A stretch of 38,284 nt of DNA from Frigidibacter sp. SD6-1 (GTDB lineage: Bacteria; Pseudomonadota; Alphaproteobacteria; Rhodobacterales; Rhodobacteraceae), in assembly GCF_030143255.1 (NCBI RefSeq), contig NZ_JARJNR010000017.1:1-38284 (forward strand). Direction: 5' to 3'. Shown in pieces: positions 1 through 8,085 of this stretch. How positions within the stretch are numbered: the stretch's first letter is position 1; each line of letters begins with the position of its first letter. The notes beneath the pieces were generated by a model that ran no database searches, had not been told where the DNA came from, and was given only the letters and a program-made list of their open reading frames with translations. The position numbers were made by a program, and so were the translations under genes.

Positions 1-16
1 GCCTGTCTAACCGCTT

Positions 17-35
17 GGATTCACGAAGTGAATCC
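17..35. repeat. Inverted repeat at the left edge
   Basis: GGATTCAC and GTGAATCC face each other around a 3-base GAA spacer. The repeat lies just past the premature stop of the truncated LysR gene. It could be the end of an inserted element or a terminator-like hairpin. The window edge prevents a decision. Confidence 0.5.
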
Positions 36-48
36 TTTGCCACCAGAG

Positions 49-552
49 TTATGCAACAACGCCATGTCGCGTTGTGCCGATCCGGTGGCAGTTAAATCCT
101 TTCATTTCCGAAGCGGTCACACGCACGGCGAGATCATAGTTCTCTGCGTCCAGATCCACGGTCCTGTCGTCGAAATCGATAACAAGGTCGATCTGCGGGT
201 GATCCTCCGCGAACTGAAACAGTATAGGCTTCAAAAAGGTGAGGCCGAATTCACGTGCAATCGAGATGGAGAGCGGTCCTCTCGGCGCGTGGCCGACATG
301 CAGGAAATCCGCGTCAAGATCATCGGCGTGAGCGACTATGGGCACCGCACGCTGATACAGCTCTTGGCCAGCTGTTGTGATCACCCAAACCCGCGGTTGC
401 CGATCAATCAAACGTACGCCATAGCGCTCTTCCAACTGCGCAAGACGTCGACTTACGGCGGATTTGGCGATGCCCATCTCTTTGGCAGCCCGGGCAATTC
501 CACCGCTGTCGACGGTTTTCACAAAGAGGCGAAGGTCCTCGATCTGTCCCAT
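49..552 (-). pseudogene. LysR-family regulator, C-terminally truncated
   Basis: The N-terminus is a typical LysR winged helix-turn-helix (residues about 1-60, including GIARAAKEMGIAKSAVSRRL). It is followed by the linker helix and the first half of the periplasmic-binding-like effector domain. The product ends after about 167 residues, whereas the family usually has about 300, so the second half of the effector domain is missing. The start at 552 is chosen because GGAGG lies seven bases upstream. The gene diverges from the secreted-protein operon that begins at 727, the usual arrangement for a LysR protein controlling its neighbour. The DNA-binding half is intact, so a partial product might still bind DNA, but effector-dependent control is probably lost. 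Truncation by a mobile element or a frameshift is an inference. Confidence 0.75.
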
Positions 553-726
553 GTGCAGGCCTCCATTGCCCAATCATCGCGCCTGAACACAGATACACCA
601 TGGCTGCTTGCGAGCACAGAGTTCAGTGTTCTCAAATTGTGACCCTTGGGGCCACTTTTTTCGATCTATTCGCAGTTTTCGAGATGCTTAGGTTGTCGAT
701 TGTCAAACCGAAATCCGGAGACTTAC

Positions 727-1944
727 ATGTCCTTTACTAAATCACTTCTTGCGGCGAGCGTCGTGGCCCTGGCGTCGAGCGGCACCGTTTCCGCTCAATC
801 CCTCTCATCTGCTGGCGCGCTTGCGTTCGACACGGGCAACACGCTCTTTGTTGGTGACGCCAAGGCAGGGTTGGTGCATGCCTTTGATCTGACGAACGCG
901 TTGACCAATCAGGCCAACTATCAGCTTGGCCGCGCACAGACATTCGAAGGCCGCACTGTCTTCAACCATCTCGACGTCGAAATTGCGGCACTTCTGGGTG
1001 TCGAAGCTGCCGACATTGCGATCAACGATATGGTGGTGCATAAGCCGACCAAGCAGATCTTCCTGTCCGTGCATCGCGGCCATGGCCCAGACGCGGAAGC
1101 CGTCATCATTGCCGTGAACAATGGCACGCTTGAACTGGTGGATCTGTCCGCTGCCGACCATTCCTCGATGACCGTTGGTCCGGTGCCGACGGCTGAGACG
1201 CTGGAGTTCGGTCAGCCGCTGAACACGCTCGCGATCACCGATATCGACTATTACAACGGTGAACTGTTCGTGGCAGGCGTCTCTAACGAGGAGTTCTCCT
1301 CCAAGCTTCGCCGCATTCCGTTCCCCTTCACCAATGAGATCAGCACCTCGTCGATTGAGATCTGGCATGCCGTTCACGCGCAATATGAAACCCGTGCGCC
1401 GATTATCACCCAGACGATTGCCGAACTGGATGGCGAACCGACGTTGATCGCGATCTATGCTTGTACGCCCATCGTTCGCATTCCGCTGGCAGAGCTGACA
1501 GACGGTGCCGAAGTGCGCGGAACGATGATAGGCGAAATGGGCTTTGGCAACACGCCGCTCGACATCGTGCCTTATGTGAACGGATGGGACGGCACATCGA
1601 ACGTCGTGGTAACCAACACCAACCGCTCCGCCGCCTCGATCAATCTGGAAGCCATCGCATCCGCTGATGCCATGCCGCATGGTGAAGGGGTGCAGAACGT
1701 CTTCTCCGTCGAAGGTGTATATCAGTTCCCACTGCCGATGAGCGGCACGCTGCATCTGGACACTTTGGATGACACCTATGCGCTGGTGGTGCGCCATAGC
1801 CCCGAGGATGTGCGCAATATTCAGCTCCATACGGTGCCGATGCCGTTCTTCTTTGATCGGGCGGATCACATCGTCGAGATGAACTTTAACGGCTCGCCCG
1901 ACCCGTTCGGGTACAAGGCCGCACCGCCGGTGGACTACAACTGA
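727..1944 (+). CDS. Exported protein of unknown function, possible beta-propeller
   Basis: The 405-residue product starts with a clear Sec signal peptide (MSFTKSLLAASVVALASS, cleavage near VSAQ), so it is probably periplasmic or secreted. The start at 727 fits the signal peptide and has GGAG upstream; the frame stays open further upstream, but without a plausible start. The mature part is rich in short beta-type segments such as GALAFDTGNTLFVGD and DIDYYNGELFVAGV, repeated along the chain, which suggests a propeller-like fold. I do not recognise a named family. It is the first gene of a same-strand run and its stop overlaps the next start (TGATG), so the two exported proteins are probably translated together. 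A binding or sensing role is only a guess. Confidence 0.8.
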   Translation: MSFTKSLLAASVVALASSGTVSAQSLSSAGALAFDTGNTLFVGDAKAGLVHAFDLTNALTNQANYQLGRAQTFEGRTVFNHLDVEIAALLGVEAADIAINDMVVHKPTKQIFLSVHRGHGPDAEAVIIAVNNGTLELVDLSAADHSSMTVGPVPTAETLEFGQPLNTLAITDIDYYNGELFVAGVSNEEFSSKLRRIPFPFTNEISTSSIEIWHAVHAQYETRAPIITQTIAELDGEPTLIAIYACTPIVRIPLAELTDGAEVRGTMIGEMGFGNTPLDIVPYVNGWDGTSNVVVTNTNRSAASINLEAIASADAMPHGEGVQNVFSVEGVYQFPLPMSGTLHLDTLDDTYALVVRHSPEDVRNIQLHTVPMPFFFDRADHIVEMNFNGSPDPFGYKAAPPVDYN

Positions 1945-3017
1945 TGAATGCCCTGCAAACTTGGATGCGGCGGGCCTTGCACGCCGCGTTCCTCCTGTTG
2001 CCATTGCCGGTGTTGGCCGAGGTCGCCGCAAGGCTGGATCAGGCCACTGGAGCCGTCATCGTGACAGGTCTCGCCCCCCAAGAAATATCCGCCGTGATTA
2101 CGGATGCAGAGGTCCTCAGCTTGCGGCTTGAAAACAGCCCCTCCACGCGCGGCATGCTGGTGTCTAACAGCCAAGAAGGTGAGGCCATGATCGTACAGCC
2201 GCGCTTTGCGCTGAAGGCAGGCGCAAGATACGAATTGACCGTCGCAGGCGAAACGCTCAGCATCGCTTTGCCTGCTCCAGAGACGACCACGCCGCGGCTG
2301 GTCAGCTTCGCCCCGTCGCAGGCGGTCATCCCCGCCAATACGCTGCGCCTCTACCTGCACTTCTCGGAGCCCATGGCGCGCGGCCAATTGCGCGAGATGG
2401 TGTCGCTCGCCACCGCTGACGGCACCCTGGTCGCCAGCCCTTTCCTGTCGCTGGAAGCCGAACTCTGGGACCCCAGCCAGACCCGCGCAACGCTTTTGCT
2501 CGATCCCGGCCGCATCAAGCAGGGCGTTGGCCCCAATGTTGCAGGTGGCGCACCGCTGCAAGAGGGCCAGACCTATCGCCTGACCGTCTCGCCGGAACTG
2601 CGCAGCGCTGCAGGTCATCCGCTTGCGGCCCCAGTGTCGGTCGCCTTCCGAGTCGGACCGCCTGAAAGGCGTGCCATCGCTCCGGAAACGTGGGAAATCC
2701 TTGCCCCCGAAGCGGGCAGCAGTGCGCCGCTCAGCCTCGCCTTTGACCGGATCATGGACAGCGGCGCGGCCCTGCGTCTTATCACGCTTCAAGCCCCCGA
2801 CGGTCAGCCCGTGCGAGGCCAAATCACAAGTGACGGCGGCGGCTGGTCGCTGATCCCGGATCACTCGTGGCAGGCCGGGAGCTACAGCCTGAACGTTGAC
2901 CCTGAGTTGGAGGACATCTCAGGCAACACCATCGGTGCGCCTTTCGACGCCGCCCCCGGCACGATCGGAACCTCCGTTACAGCGGCCTCAATCGCGATCC
3001 AGATCAGAAAGAACTGA
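1944..3017 (+). CDS. Exported protein with bacterial Ig-like (SbsA/Big_5-type) domains
   Basis: The 357-residue product begins with a signal peptide (basic MNALQTWMRRALHAAF, then a hydrophobic run ending near VLAEVAA). Segments such as PRLVSFAPSQAVIPANTLRLYLHFSEPM (about residues 112-139) and PLSLAFDRIMDS (about 264-275) match the pattern of SbsA-type Ig-like domains, in which 'P..I....F.....S.PM' introduces each domain. At least two such domains appear to be present. The gene starts inside the stop codon of the preceding gene and lies 52 bases before a DoxX gene. A cell-surface or periplasmic partner role with the product at 727 is inferred from translational coupling. The domain identification is moderately secure and the function unknown. 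Confidence 0.75.
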   Translation: MNALQTWMRRALHAAFLLLPLPVLAEVAARLDQATGAVIVTGLAPQEISAVITDAEVLSLRLENSPSTRGMLVSNSQEGEAMIVQPRFALKAGARYELTVAGETLSIALPAPETTTPRLVSFAPSQAVIPANTLRLYLHFSEPMARGQLREMVSLATADGTLVASPFLSLEAELWDPSQTRATLLLDPGRIKQGVGPNVAGGAPLQEGQTYRLTVSPELRSAAGHPLAAPVSVAFRVGPPERRAIAPETWEILAPEAGSSAPLSLAFDRIMDSGAALRLITLQAPDGQPVRGQITSDGGGWSLIPDHSWQAGSYSLNVDPELEDISGNTIGAPFDAAPGTIGTSVTAASIAIQIRKN

Positions 3018-3069
3018 CCGGATCCTACAACAGCCAAACCAGTCAAACGCAAAGACAAGGAAATGTAAC

Positions 3070-3426
3070 ATGTCAAGCAACGTTCAGAAATACGGGCTTC
3101 TGGCCATCAAGGCCTTGCTCACCCTCGCTTTCGTCGCCGCCGGCGGCGCGAAGCTCGCCGGTGCCGAAATGATGGAACAAACCTTCGAGGCCGTCGGCAT
3201 CGGCCAATGGTTCCGCTATGCGACCGGCGTGATCGAAATCGGAGGAGCAGCGCTCTTGTGGGTGCGCGGACGCGAGGTGTTTGGCGCAGGGCTGCTATTG
3301 TGCACCATGGTCGGTGCCGTTCTGGCCCACCTCCTGATCCTCGGCCCTTCGGCCGTCCCGGCGCTGGTGCTGGGTGTGCTGGCCGCTTTCGTTGCATATC
3401 AATATCGCGAACAAATCACGGGATAA
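3070..3426 (+). CDS. DoxX-family membrane protein
   Basis: The 118-residue protein has four hydrophobic helices and the DoxX-type first-helix pattern ALLTLAFVAAGGAKLAG, followed by 'GIGQWFRYATGVIEIGGAALL'-like spacing. DoxX proteins are small inner-membrane proteins often linked to redox or thiol stress functions. The start at 3070 has AAGGAAA seven bases upstream; a longer upstream frame is ignored because it has no hydrophobic or family character. It sits between the exported Ig-like protein and a glutathionyl-hydroquinone-reductase-like GST, and a second DoxX gene occurs at 15603-16013. The membrane partner of an oxidoreductase is a reasonable guess but is not shown here. Confidence 0.85.
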   Translation: MSSNVQKYGLLAIKALLTLAFVAAGGAKLAGAEMMEQTFEAVGIGQWFRYATGVIEIGGAALLWVRGREVFGAGLLLCTMVGAVLAHLLILGPSAVPALVLGVLAAFVAYQYREQITG

Positions 3427-3490
3427 GAAATACCGTCATCGGTCGCGCCAAAGTCCGGCGCGACCGTGATCTTATCAGGAAGGCAAGATC

Positions 3491-4495
3491 ATGGGACTGC
3501 TTCAAGGAGGCCGCTGGGTCGATCAATGGTACAACACCGAGGGAAGCGGCGGTCGCTTCGTGCGCCGTGCGTCGCAATTCCGCAACTGGATCACGCCCGA
3601 TGGCGCGCCGGGGCCCACGGGCGCAGGCGGCTTCAAGGCGGAGCCCGGGCGCTATCAACTGTACGTCTCGCTCGCCTGCCCCTGGGCTCATCGCACGCTG
3701 ATCTTCCGGTCGCTCAAGGGGCTCGAAGAGATGATCGACGTCTCGGTCGTGCATTGGTTCATGGGCAAGGACGGCTGGACCTTCGCCTCTGGTGATGGCG
3801 CGACACCGGACCATTTGCACGGCTCTGAATTTCTGCATCAGGTCTATACCAAGGCGAACCCGAACTATTCCGGCCGGGTAACGGTGCCCGTCCTGTGGGA
3901 CAAGGCCGAAGGCACCGTCGTCTCGAACGAAAGCGCCGAGATCATCCGCATGATGAACAGCGCCTTTGACGGCGTGGGTGCTGCACCTGGCGACTACTAT
4001 CCTACGACGCTGCAGGCCGAGATCGACACGATCAACGAGCGCATCTACGACACGGTCAACAACGGCGTCTACAAGGCGGGCTTTGCGACGACGCAAGAGG
4101 CGTATGAAGAGGCGTCGGTGCCGCTCTTCGACACACTTGATTGGCTGGAAGACCGTCTTTCAGCCCAACGCTATCTGATGGGCGAGACACTGACCGAGGC
4201 GGATTGGCGGCTCTTTACAACGCTTGTGCGCTTCGATCCGGTCTATGTAGGGCATTTCAAATGCAACCTGCGCCGGATTGCGGACTACCCGAACCTCTTT
4301 GGCTATGTGCGCGACCTTTACCAGCACCCTGGCGTCGCCGCGACGGTTGATCTGCCATACATCAAAAAACACTATTACGGTAGCCACACGTCCGTAAATC
4401 CGACCCGTGTTGTGCCGATGGGTCCCGATATTGACTACACCGCGCCGCACGACCGAGCGCGGCTGAACAAACAGCCAGCACAAGCCGGCGCATAA
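3491..4495 (+). CDS. yqjG: Glutathionyl-hydroquinone reductase (Xi-class GST)
   Basis: The 334-residue cytoplasmic protein has the hallmark CPWAHR motif with the catalytic cysteine at residue 63 (SLACPWAHR), and the family motifs SNESAEIIRM and NNGVYKAGFA. Xi-class GSTs reduce glutathionyl-(hydro)quinones, releasing glutathione and hydroquinone. The length is normal for the family. AGGAAGG lies upstream of the ATG at 3491. It is followed after 18 bases by the CDGSH/glutamate-synthase fusion, and a second paralogue occurs at 6688-7701. The context points to detoxification of quinones or other electrophiles. Family assignment is secure; the physiological substrate is unknown. Confidence 0.93.
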   Translation: MGLLQGGRWVDQWYNTEGSGGRFVRRASQFRNWITPDGAPGPTGAGGFKAEPGRYQLYVSLACPWAHRTLIFRSLKGLEEMIDVSVVHWFMGKDGWTFASGDGATPDHLHGSEFLHQVYTKANPNYSGRVTVPVLWDKAEGTVVSNESAEIIRMMNSAFDGVGAAPGDYYPTTLQAEIDTINERIYDTVNNGVYKAGFATTQEAYEEASVPLFDTLDWLEDRLSAQRYLMGETLTEADWRLFTTLVRFDPVYVGHFKCNLRRIADYPNLFGYVRDLYQHPGVAATVDLPYIKKHYYGSHTSVNPTRVVPMGPDIDYTAPHDRARLNKQPAQAGA

Positions 4496-4513
4496 AGGGC
4501 AGGGAGAGCCACC

Positions 4514-6046
4514 ATGACCGAAAAAGCCGTTCCTATCATTGCTGCAAAGCACCCCGCCAAAGTCGATTTGGAGGCAGGCAAGGACTATTTCTGGTGTCGT
4601 TGCGGGCGCTCCAAATCTCAGCCCTTCTGTGACGGGTCCCATGCGGGAACCGAGATCGAACCGCTCAAGTTCACCCCTGAGAAGGATGGTTCTGCCACTC
4701 TGTGCCAATGCAAGGCCAGTGCCGCCGCGCCTTTCTGTGATGGCTCGCACACCCGTCTGGGCGACAAGTCCGAGGGCGACCCTGCGCCAGAGCCGCAACA
4801 CGATACGCCCCAAGCCACTCCCACGCCCGAAGAACCCACTGTGGCCCGCATTCATGCGCTGGCGAAGGACGGTCTGGCCAAGCTTGGCCATCACGGCGAA
4901 ATGGGGGCGATGGGCGTGCCGCGCAAAGATCTGCCGCATTGGGACGATATCCAGATCCTTGCCGCACAAATGGCTCGCAAGCCGCTACTGGATGAGGCCG
5001 ATGTGACAACCGAGGTGATGATCGGCCCGCGCGCAGCAAAGCCGCTGACCCTGACGATCCCGCTATTTGTTTCGGACATGAGCTACGGCGCTTTGTCGGA
5101 AGAGGCCAAGATCGCGCTTTCTCGCGGGGCCGAAATGGCGGGCACCGGCATCTGTTCTGGCGAAGGCGGCATGCTGCCGGAAGAGCAGGCCGAAAACAGC
5201 CGCTATTTCTATGAGCTCGCCTCGGCGCAGTTCGGCTGGTCGCTGGATCACGTCGCCAAGGTGCAAGCCTTCCACTTCAAAGGCGGCCAAGGCGCCAAGA
5301 CCGGCACCGGCGGCCACCTGCCCGGCGACAAGGTCCAGGGCAAGATTGCCGAAGTGCGCGGGTTGGAACCCGGTCAGGCGGCCATCTCGCCCGCCACTTT
5401 CCCCGACCTGCACACCGCTGCCGACTTTAAGCGCATCGCCGATCAGGTGCGGGAGCGCTCCGGTGGTATTCCCATCGGGTTCAAGCTGTCGGCCAACCAT
5501 ATCGAAGAGGACATCGACTTCGCGCTGGAGTCGTCGGCCGATTACATCATCCTTGATGGGCGCGGCGGTGGCACGGGGGCGGCTCCCTTGATCTTCCGCA
5601 ACCACATCTCTGTGCCGACGATCCCGGCATTGGCCCGCGCACGGCGACATCTGGACGCCAAAACGGGCCGCGAGGTGACGCTGGTCATCACCGGCGGGCT
5701 GCGGGTGGCGGAGGATTTCGTTAAGGCGATGGCCCTTGGCGCGGATGCAATTGCTGTCAGCAACTCCGCCATGCAAGCCGTCGGCTGCATCGCGGCACGG
5801 ATATGCAACTCCAACAACTGCCCCGTTGGCGTCGCGACCCAGAAACCGGAGTTACGCAAACGGCTCGACGTGCAGCGCGGAGCGGAACAATTGGCGCGCT
5901 ACTTTGGTGCGTCAGTCGAGCTGATGCAGGTAATGGCCCGCGCCTGTGGCCATAATAGCCTGTCCGGATTCACCCCCCGCGACATCACAAGCTGGAAGCG
6001 CGATGTGGCCGATCTGGCCGGCATCCGCTTTGCCGGGCCCGCATAG
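4514..6046 (+). CDS. CDGSH iron-sulfur domain fused to FMN-binding glutamate synthase-like domain
   Basis: The 510-residue protein has two complete CDGSH motifs at its N-terminus, residues 28-43 (CRCGRSKSQPFCDGSH) and 64-79 (CQCKASAAAPFCDGSH). Each is expected to bind a [2Fe-2S] cluster through three Cys and one His. A Pro-rich linker (about 86-107) leads to a GltB-type FMN barrel (about 120-500) with GGQGAKTGTGGHLPG, ILDGRGGGTGAAP and TGGLRVAEDF. The pattern C-x5-C-x4-CP (CIAARICNSNNCP) is what glutamate synthases use for a [3Fe-4S] cluster. No amidotransferase domain is present, so it is not a complete glutamate synthase. An electron path from CDGSH centres to FMN is inferred. GGGAGAG precedes the start. 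Confidence 0.9.
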   Translation: MTEKAVPIIAAKHPAKVDLEAGKDYFWCRCGRSKSQPFCDGSHAGTEIEPLKFTPEKDGSATLCQCKASAAAPFCDGSHTRLGDKSEGDPAPEPQHDTPQATPTPEEPTVARIHALAKDGLAKLGHHGEMGAMGVPRKDLPHWDDIQILAAQMARKPLLDEADVTTEVMIGPRAAKPLTLTIPLFVSDMSYGALSEEAKIALSRGAEMAGTGICSGEGGMLPEEQAENSRYFYELASAQFGWSLDHVAKVQAFHFKGGQGAKTGTGGHLPGDKVQGKIAEVRGLEPGQAAISPATFPDLHTAADFKRIADQVRERSGGIPIGFKLSANHIEEDIDFALESSADYIILDGRGGGTGAAPLIFRNHISVPTIPALARARRHLDAKTGREVTLVITGGLRVAEDFVKAMALGADAIAVSNSAMQAVGCIAARICNSNNCPVGVATQKPELRKRLDVQRGAEQLARYFGASVELMQVMARACGHNSLSGFTPRDITSWKRDVADLAGIRFAGPA

Positions 6047-6115
6047 CGGCCCTGCCGCCCGCGCTCTGGTGTGGGGACACCCGATCCCCACATCAGATGC
6101 GAAAGGAGAGACCCG

Positions 6116-6685
6116 ATGCTCGATACCACCTACACGATCCGCGACACCGATATGCCCGAAGAAATGCGCTTTCTTCTGGACACCTACCCGCGCAACACAT
6201 GGGAGGCGCATCCGGGTTTCAAGGACAAAACCCGCCAATGGCTCAATGCACATCAGAACTTCCGCGCTTTGGCCGAACGGTTGTGTTCGGACACCGAACT
6301 AATGCTCGACAGAAAGATGGCGCTGGACGATTACACAACCCGGCTGTCGTTTCTGGGCGGACGGTTGGTGGGCAACCTGCATGGCCACCACGGCTGGGAA
6401 GATCACAACTATTTCCCCGAGCTTTCGGCAGTTGATGCGCGTTTCGATGCCGGGCTGGAAGTTCTTGAGAAAGATCACGCCGATCTTGATGTAGTTCTGG
6501 ACGATTTTACCCGCCAAGCCAACCGTGTGATCAAATTGGCTACTTTGGACGAAACGCAGGCCTATGACGAGGCAGGCGCTTTGTACGGTCAAGTACAGGT
6601 GATTGAGATGTTCCTGCGACGGCATCTCGGCGACGAAGAAGACCTCGCCGTACCAATCATCCTGCACCACCGGTTAAGAGGATAG
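6116..6685 (+). CDS. Hemerythrin-domain protein
   Basis: The 189-residue protein is mostly helical, with His and acidic residues spaced as in hemerythrin HHE domains: an N-terminal helix with HPGFKDKTRQWLNAHQ, then NLHGHHGWEDHNYFPEL, LEKDHADLDVVL and a last helix with FLRRHLGDEEDLAVPIILHHRL. Such proteins carry a diiron site that binds oxygen or senses or repairs redox damage. The start at 6116 follows GAAAGGAGAG at ideal spacing; an ATG 45 bases upstream lacks such a site. Its stop is two bases before the second glutathionyl-hydroquinone reductase gene, so they are very likely cotranscribed. Exact metal ligands cannot be assigned without a structure. Confidence 0.85.
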   Translation: MLDTTYTIRDTDMPEEMRFLLDTYPRNTWEAHPGFKDKTRQWLNAHQNFRALAERLCSDTELMLDRKMALDDYTTRLSFLGGRLVGNLHGHHGWEDHNYFPELSAVDARFDAGLEVLEKDHADLDVVLDDFTRQANRVIKLATLDETQAYDEAGALYGQVQVIEMFLRRHLGDEEDLAVPIILHHRLRG

Positions 6686-6687
6686 AC

Positions 6688-7701
6688 ATGACCAAGGACG
6701 TCTCCACCGAAGAAGACCAGACAGACGCGAAAGGGCGCCGCGCGCGAGGTGAATTCGTGCGCGGCGTCAGCGGGTTTCGCCATGTGATAGGCGATGCGGG
6801 GTTCCCTGCGGAATCGGGGCGCTATCACCTGTTCGTGGCGCTCAACTGCCCTTGGTGCCACCGTGTGACGCTGGCGCGTGCGGTGCTGGGGCTTGAGGAT
6901 AGTATCTCGGTGGATGTCGCCTTTCCCAACCGCACCGATGAGGCCGATCCGGCAGGGCCGAACCTGTGGGAGTTTGCACCGGATCGTGTCGCGACCTTGA
7001 CCGGCACGGCTTTGCCAGAATGCACATTTGAGACTGGGACGGGCGCTGGCCTGAGACTGGCCAAGGAAATCTACCAACGCGAAGGTTCTGAAGAACAATC
7101 CGTTCCAATCCTCTACGACAAATTCGCAGGCCGCATTGTGAACAACGAAAGCGCCGAGATCATTCGGATGCTTGACTCCTATGCGGATCAGCTTGGCAGC
7201 ACACTGTCGGATCGCCCCCAGCTGGTGCCCGCCAACCCTGATCAAATGGCGCTCGTCGATGATTTGAATGAACAGATCTACGTCACAATCAACAACGGGG
7301 CCTACAAGGCAGGGTTTTCATCAGATCAAACCGTTTATGCGCAGGCGTATGACGCCTATTTCGAGACCCTGAGTTACCTTAACGACTTGCTATCAGACGG
7401 TCGCCCTTATCTCATCGGTCAAGCATTTACGGAAGCTGACCTGCGCCTGTTCCCCACGCTCTACCGCCATGACCCGGTCTATTACGTCCGCATGAAGCTG
7501 AACGGCGCACGGATCCTCGACCATCCGCACTTGTGGCGCTGGCTGTGCCGGGTCTATGCACTGCCCGGTGTGGCAAAAGCCGGGTCGTTGATCCACTGCC
7601 GCCAGGGGTATTTTGGACGATCCTGGAACGGGGTTGTACCGTCAGGACCGCTGCTGCCAATGCCTTATCCAGAGGCTTATGGTCACCCGGAACTCGCCTG
7701 A
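6688..7701 (+). CDS. Second glutathionyl-hydroquinone reductase-like GST, CPWC variant
   Basis: The 337-residue protein is a paralogue of the product at 3491-4495. It shares GRYHLFVALNCPW, NNESAEIIRML, TINNGAYKAGF and EADLRLFPTLYRHDPVY. The active-site motif is CPWCHR (Cys54 and Cys57) rather than the usual CPWAHR, giving a thioredoxin-like CxxC. That may change the reaction from monothiol deglutathionylation towards dithiol chemistry. It begins two bases after the hemerythrin stop and ends the seven-gene run. Family membership is secure; a functional difference between the two copies is inferred from the extra cysteine only. Confidence 0.9.
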   Translation: MTKDVSTEEDQTDAKGRRARGEFVRGVSGFRHVIGDAGFPAESGRYHLFVALNCPWCHRVTLARAVLGLEDSISVDVAFPNRTDEADPAGPNLWEFAPDRVATLTGTALPECTFETGTGAGLRLAKEIYQREGSEEQSVPILYDKFAGRIVNNESAEIIRMLDSYADQLGSTLSDRPQLVPANPDQMALVDDLNEQIYVTINNGAYKAGFSSDQTVYAQAYDAYFETLSYLNDLLSDGRPYLIGQAFTEADLRLFPTLYRHDPVYYVRMKLNGARILDHPHLWRWLCRVYALPGVAKAGSLIHCRQGYFGRSWNGVVPSGPLLPMPYPEAYGHPELA

Positions 7702-7785
7702 CGCTTCGCCACCACCAACATTACGTTGAGGTGCCCCTAGATTTGTAGACGCCTTGCCGCCCAACTGTGAGGCGAGGAAGCCGAC
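7702..7785. other. Intergenic stretch with possible insertion-sequence end
   Basis: No gene is seen. From about 7727 the sequence TGAGGTGCCCCTAGATTTGT resembles the TGA-starting termini of IS3-family elements and lies about 60 bases before an IS3-like reading-frame remnant. The assignment is weak because no matching right end is found. Confidence 0.25.
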
Positions 7786-7854
7786 ATGAGGCCAAGCAAT
7801 TAGAGCGACGATTTCAACCGGGACGCGATGGACCGGATCACGGTGCGGGGGTAA
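7786..7854 (+). pseudogene. Remnant of an IS3-family orfA
   Basis: From the ATG at 7786, the frame reads MRPSN, a stop at 7801, then SDDFNRDAMDRITVRG before another stop at 7852. The second part matches the start of IS3-group OrfA proteins, which typically read 'S.DFKRDAV.QITERG'. The rest of the gene and orfB are missing, and the sequence up to 7976 contains no intact frame. It marks an older insertion now decayed, next to the younger IS66 element. The match is short, so confidence is limited. Confidence 0.4.
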
Positions 7855-7976
7855 GCCCGCAGAATTTCATGACCATCGGTACGACAGCCACGGTGTTCGC
7901 CTAAGATTACTCAGGGTTGTACCTCGAAACCGATTTCTGAGGAGGAGCGAAAGCGCGCCTGGGCAAACCGCCTACC

Positions 7977-8040
7977 TTACTTAGTGAGCCACGCTGCCGC
8001 GCGCTTGCTGGCCCAAGGCAGGACATAGGTCAGCACCGTC
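7977..8040 (-). pseudogene. 3' end of a small membrane-protein gene cut off by IS66
   Basis: This is the distal part of the gene whose 5' part lies at 10407-10602. If the IS66 element and one copy of its 8-bp duplication are removed, the frame reads through as MATVLTYVLPWASKRAAAWL and two more residues to a TAA at 7977-7979. The restored tail (hydrophobic segment, then PW and a basic amphipathic end) completes the second membrane helix. See the entry at 10407 for the family. Confidence 0.8.
8033..8040. repeat. Target-site duplication, left copy
   Basis: GCACCGTC lies directly before the left terminal repeat of the IS66 element and is repeated directly after the right one (10407-10414). An 8-bp duplication is the known signature of IS66-family transposition. 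Confidence 0.95.
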
Positions 8041-8061
8041 GTAACCGTCCGGTCTGACCGC
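8041..8061 (+). repeat. IS66 left terminal inverted repeat
   Basis: It starts GTAACCGTCCGGTCTGACC and matches the reverse complement of 10386-10406 at 20 of 21 positions. The only difference is C instead of G at the fifth base. Confidence 0.95.
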
Positions 8062-8085
8062 ACTGCCTCTGGGTGAGAGTGCGGG

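Noticed and set aside
805-2864. Long minus-strand frames opposite the two exported-protein genes
   Set aside because: They have no start signals or known motifs, and the plus frames have signal peptides and coupled start/stop.
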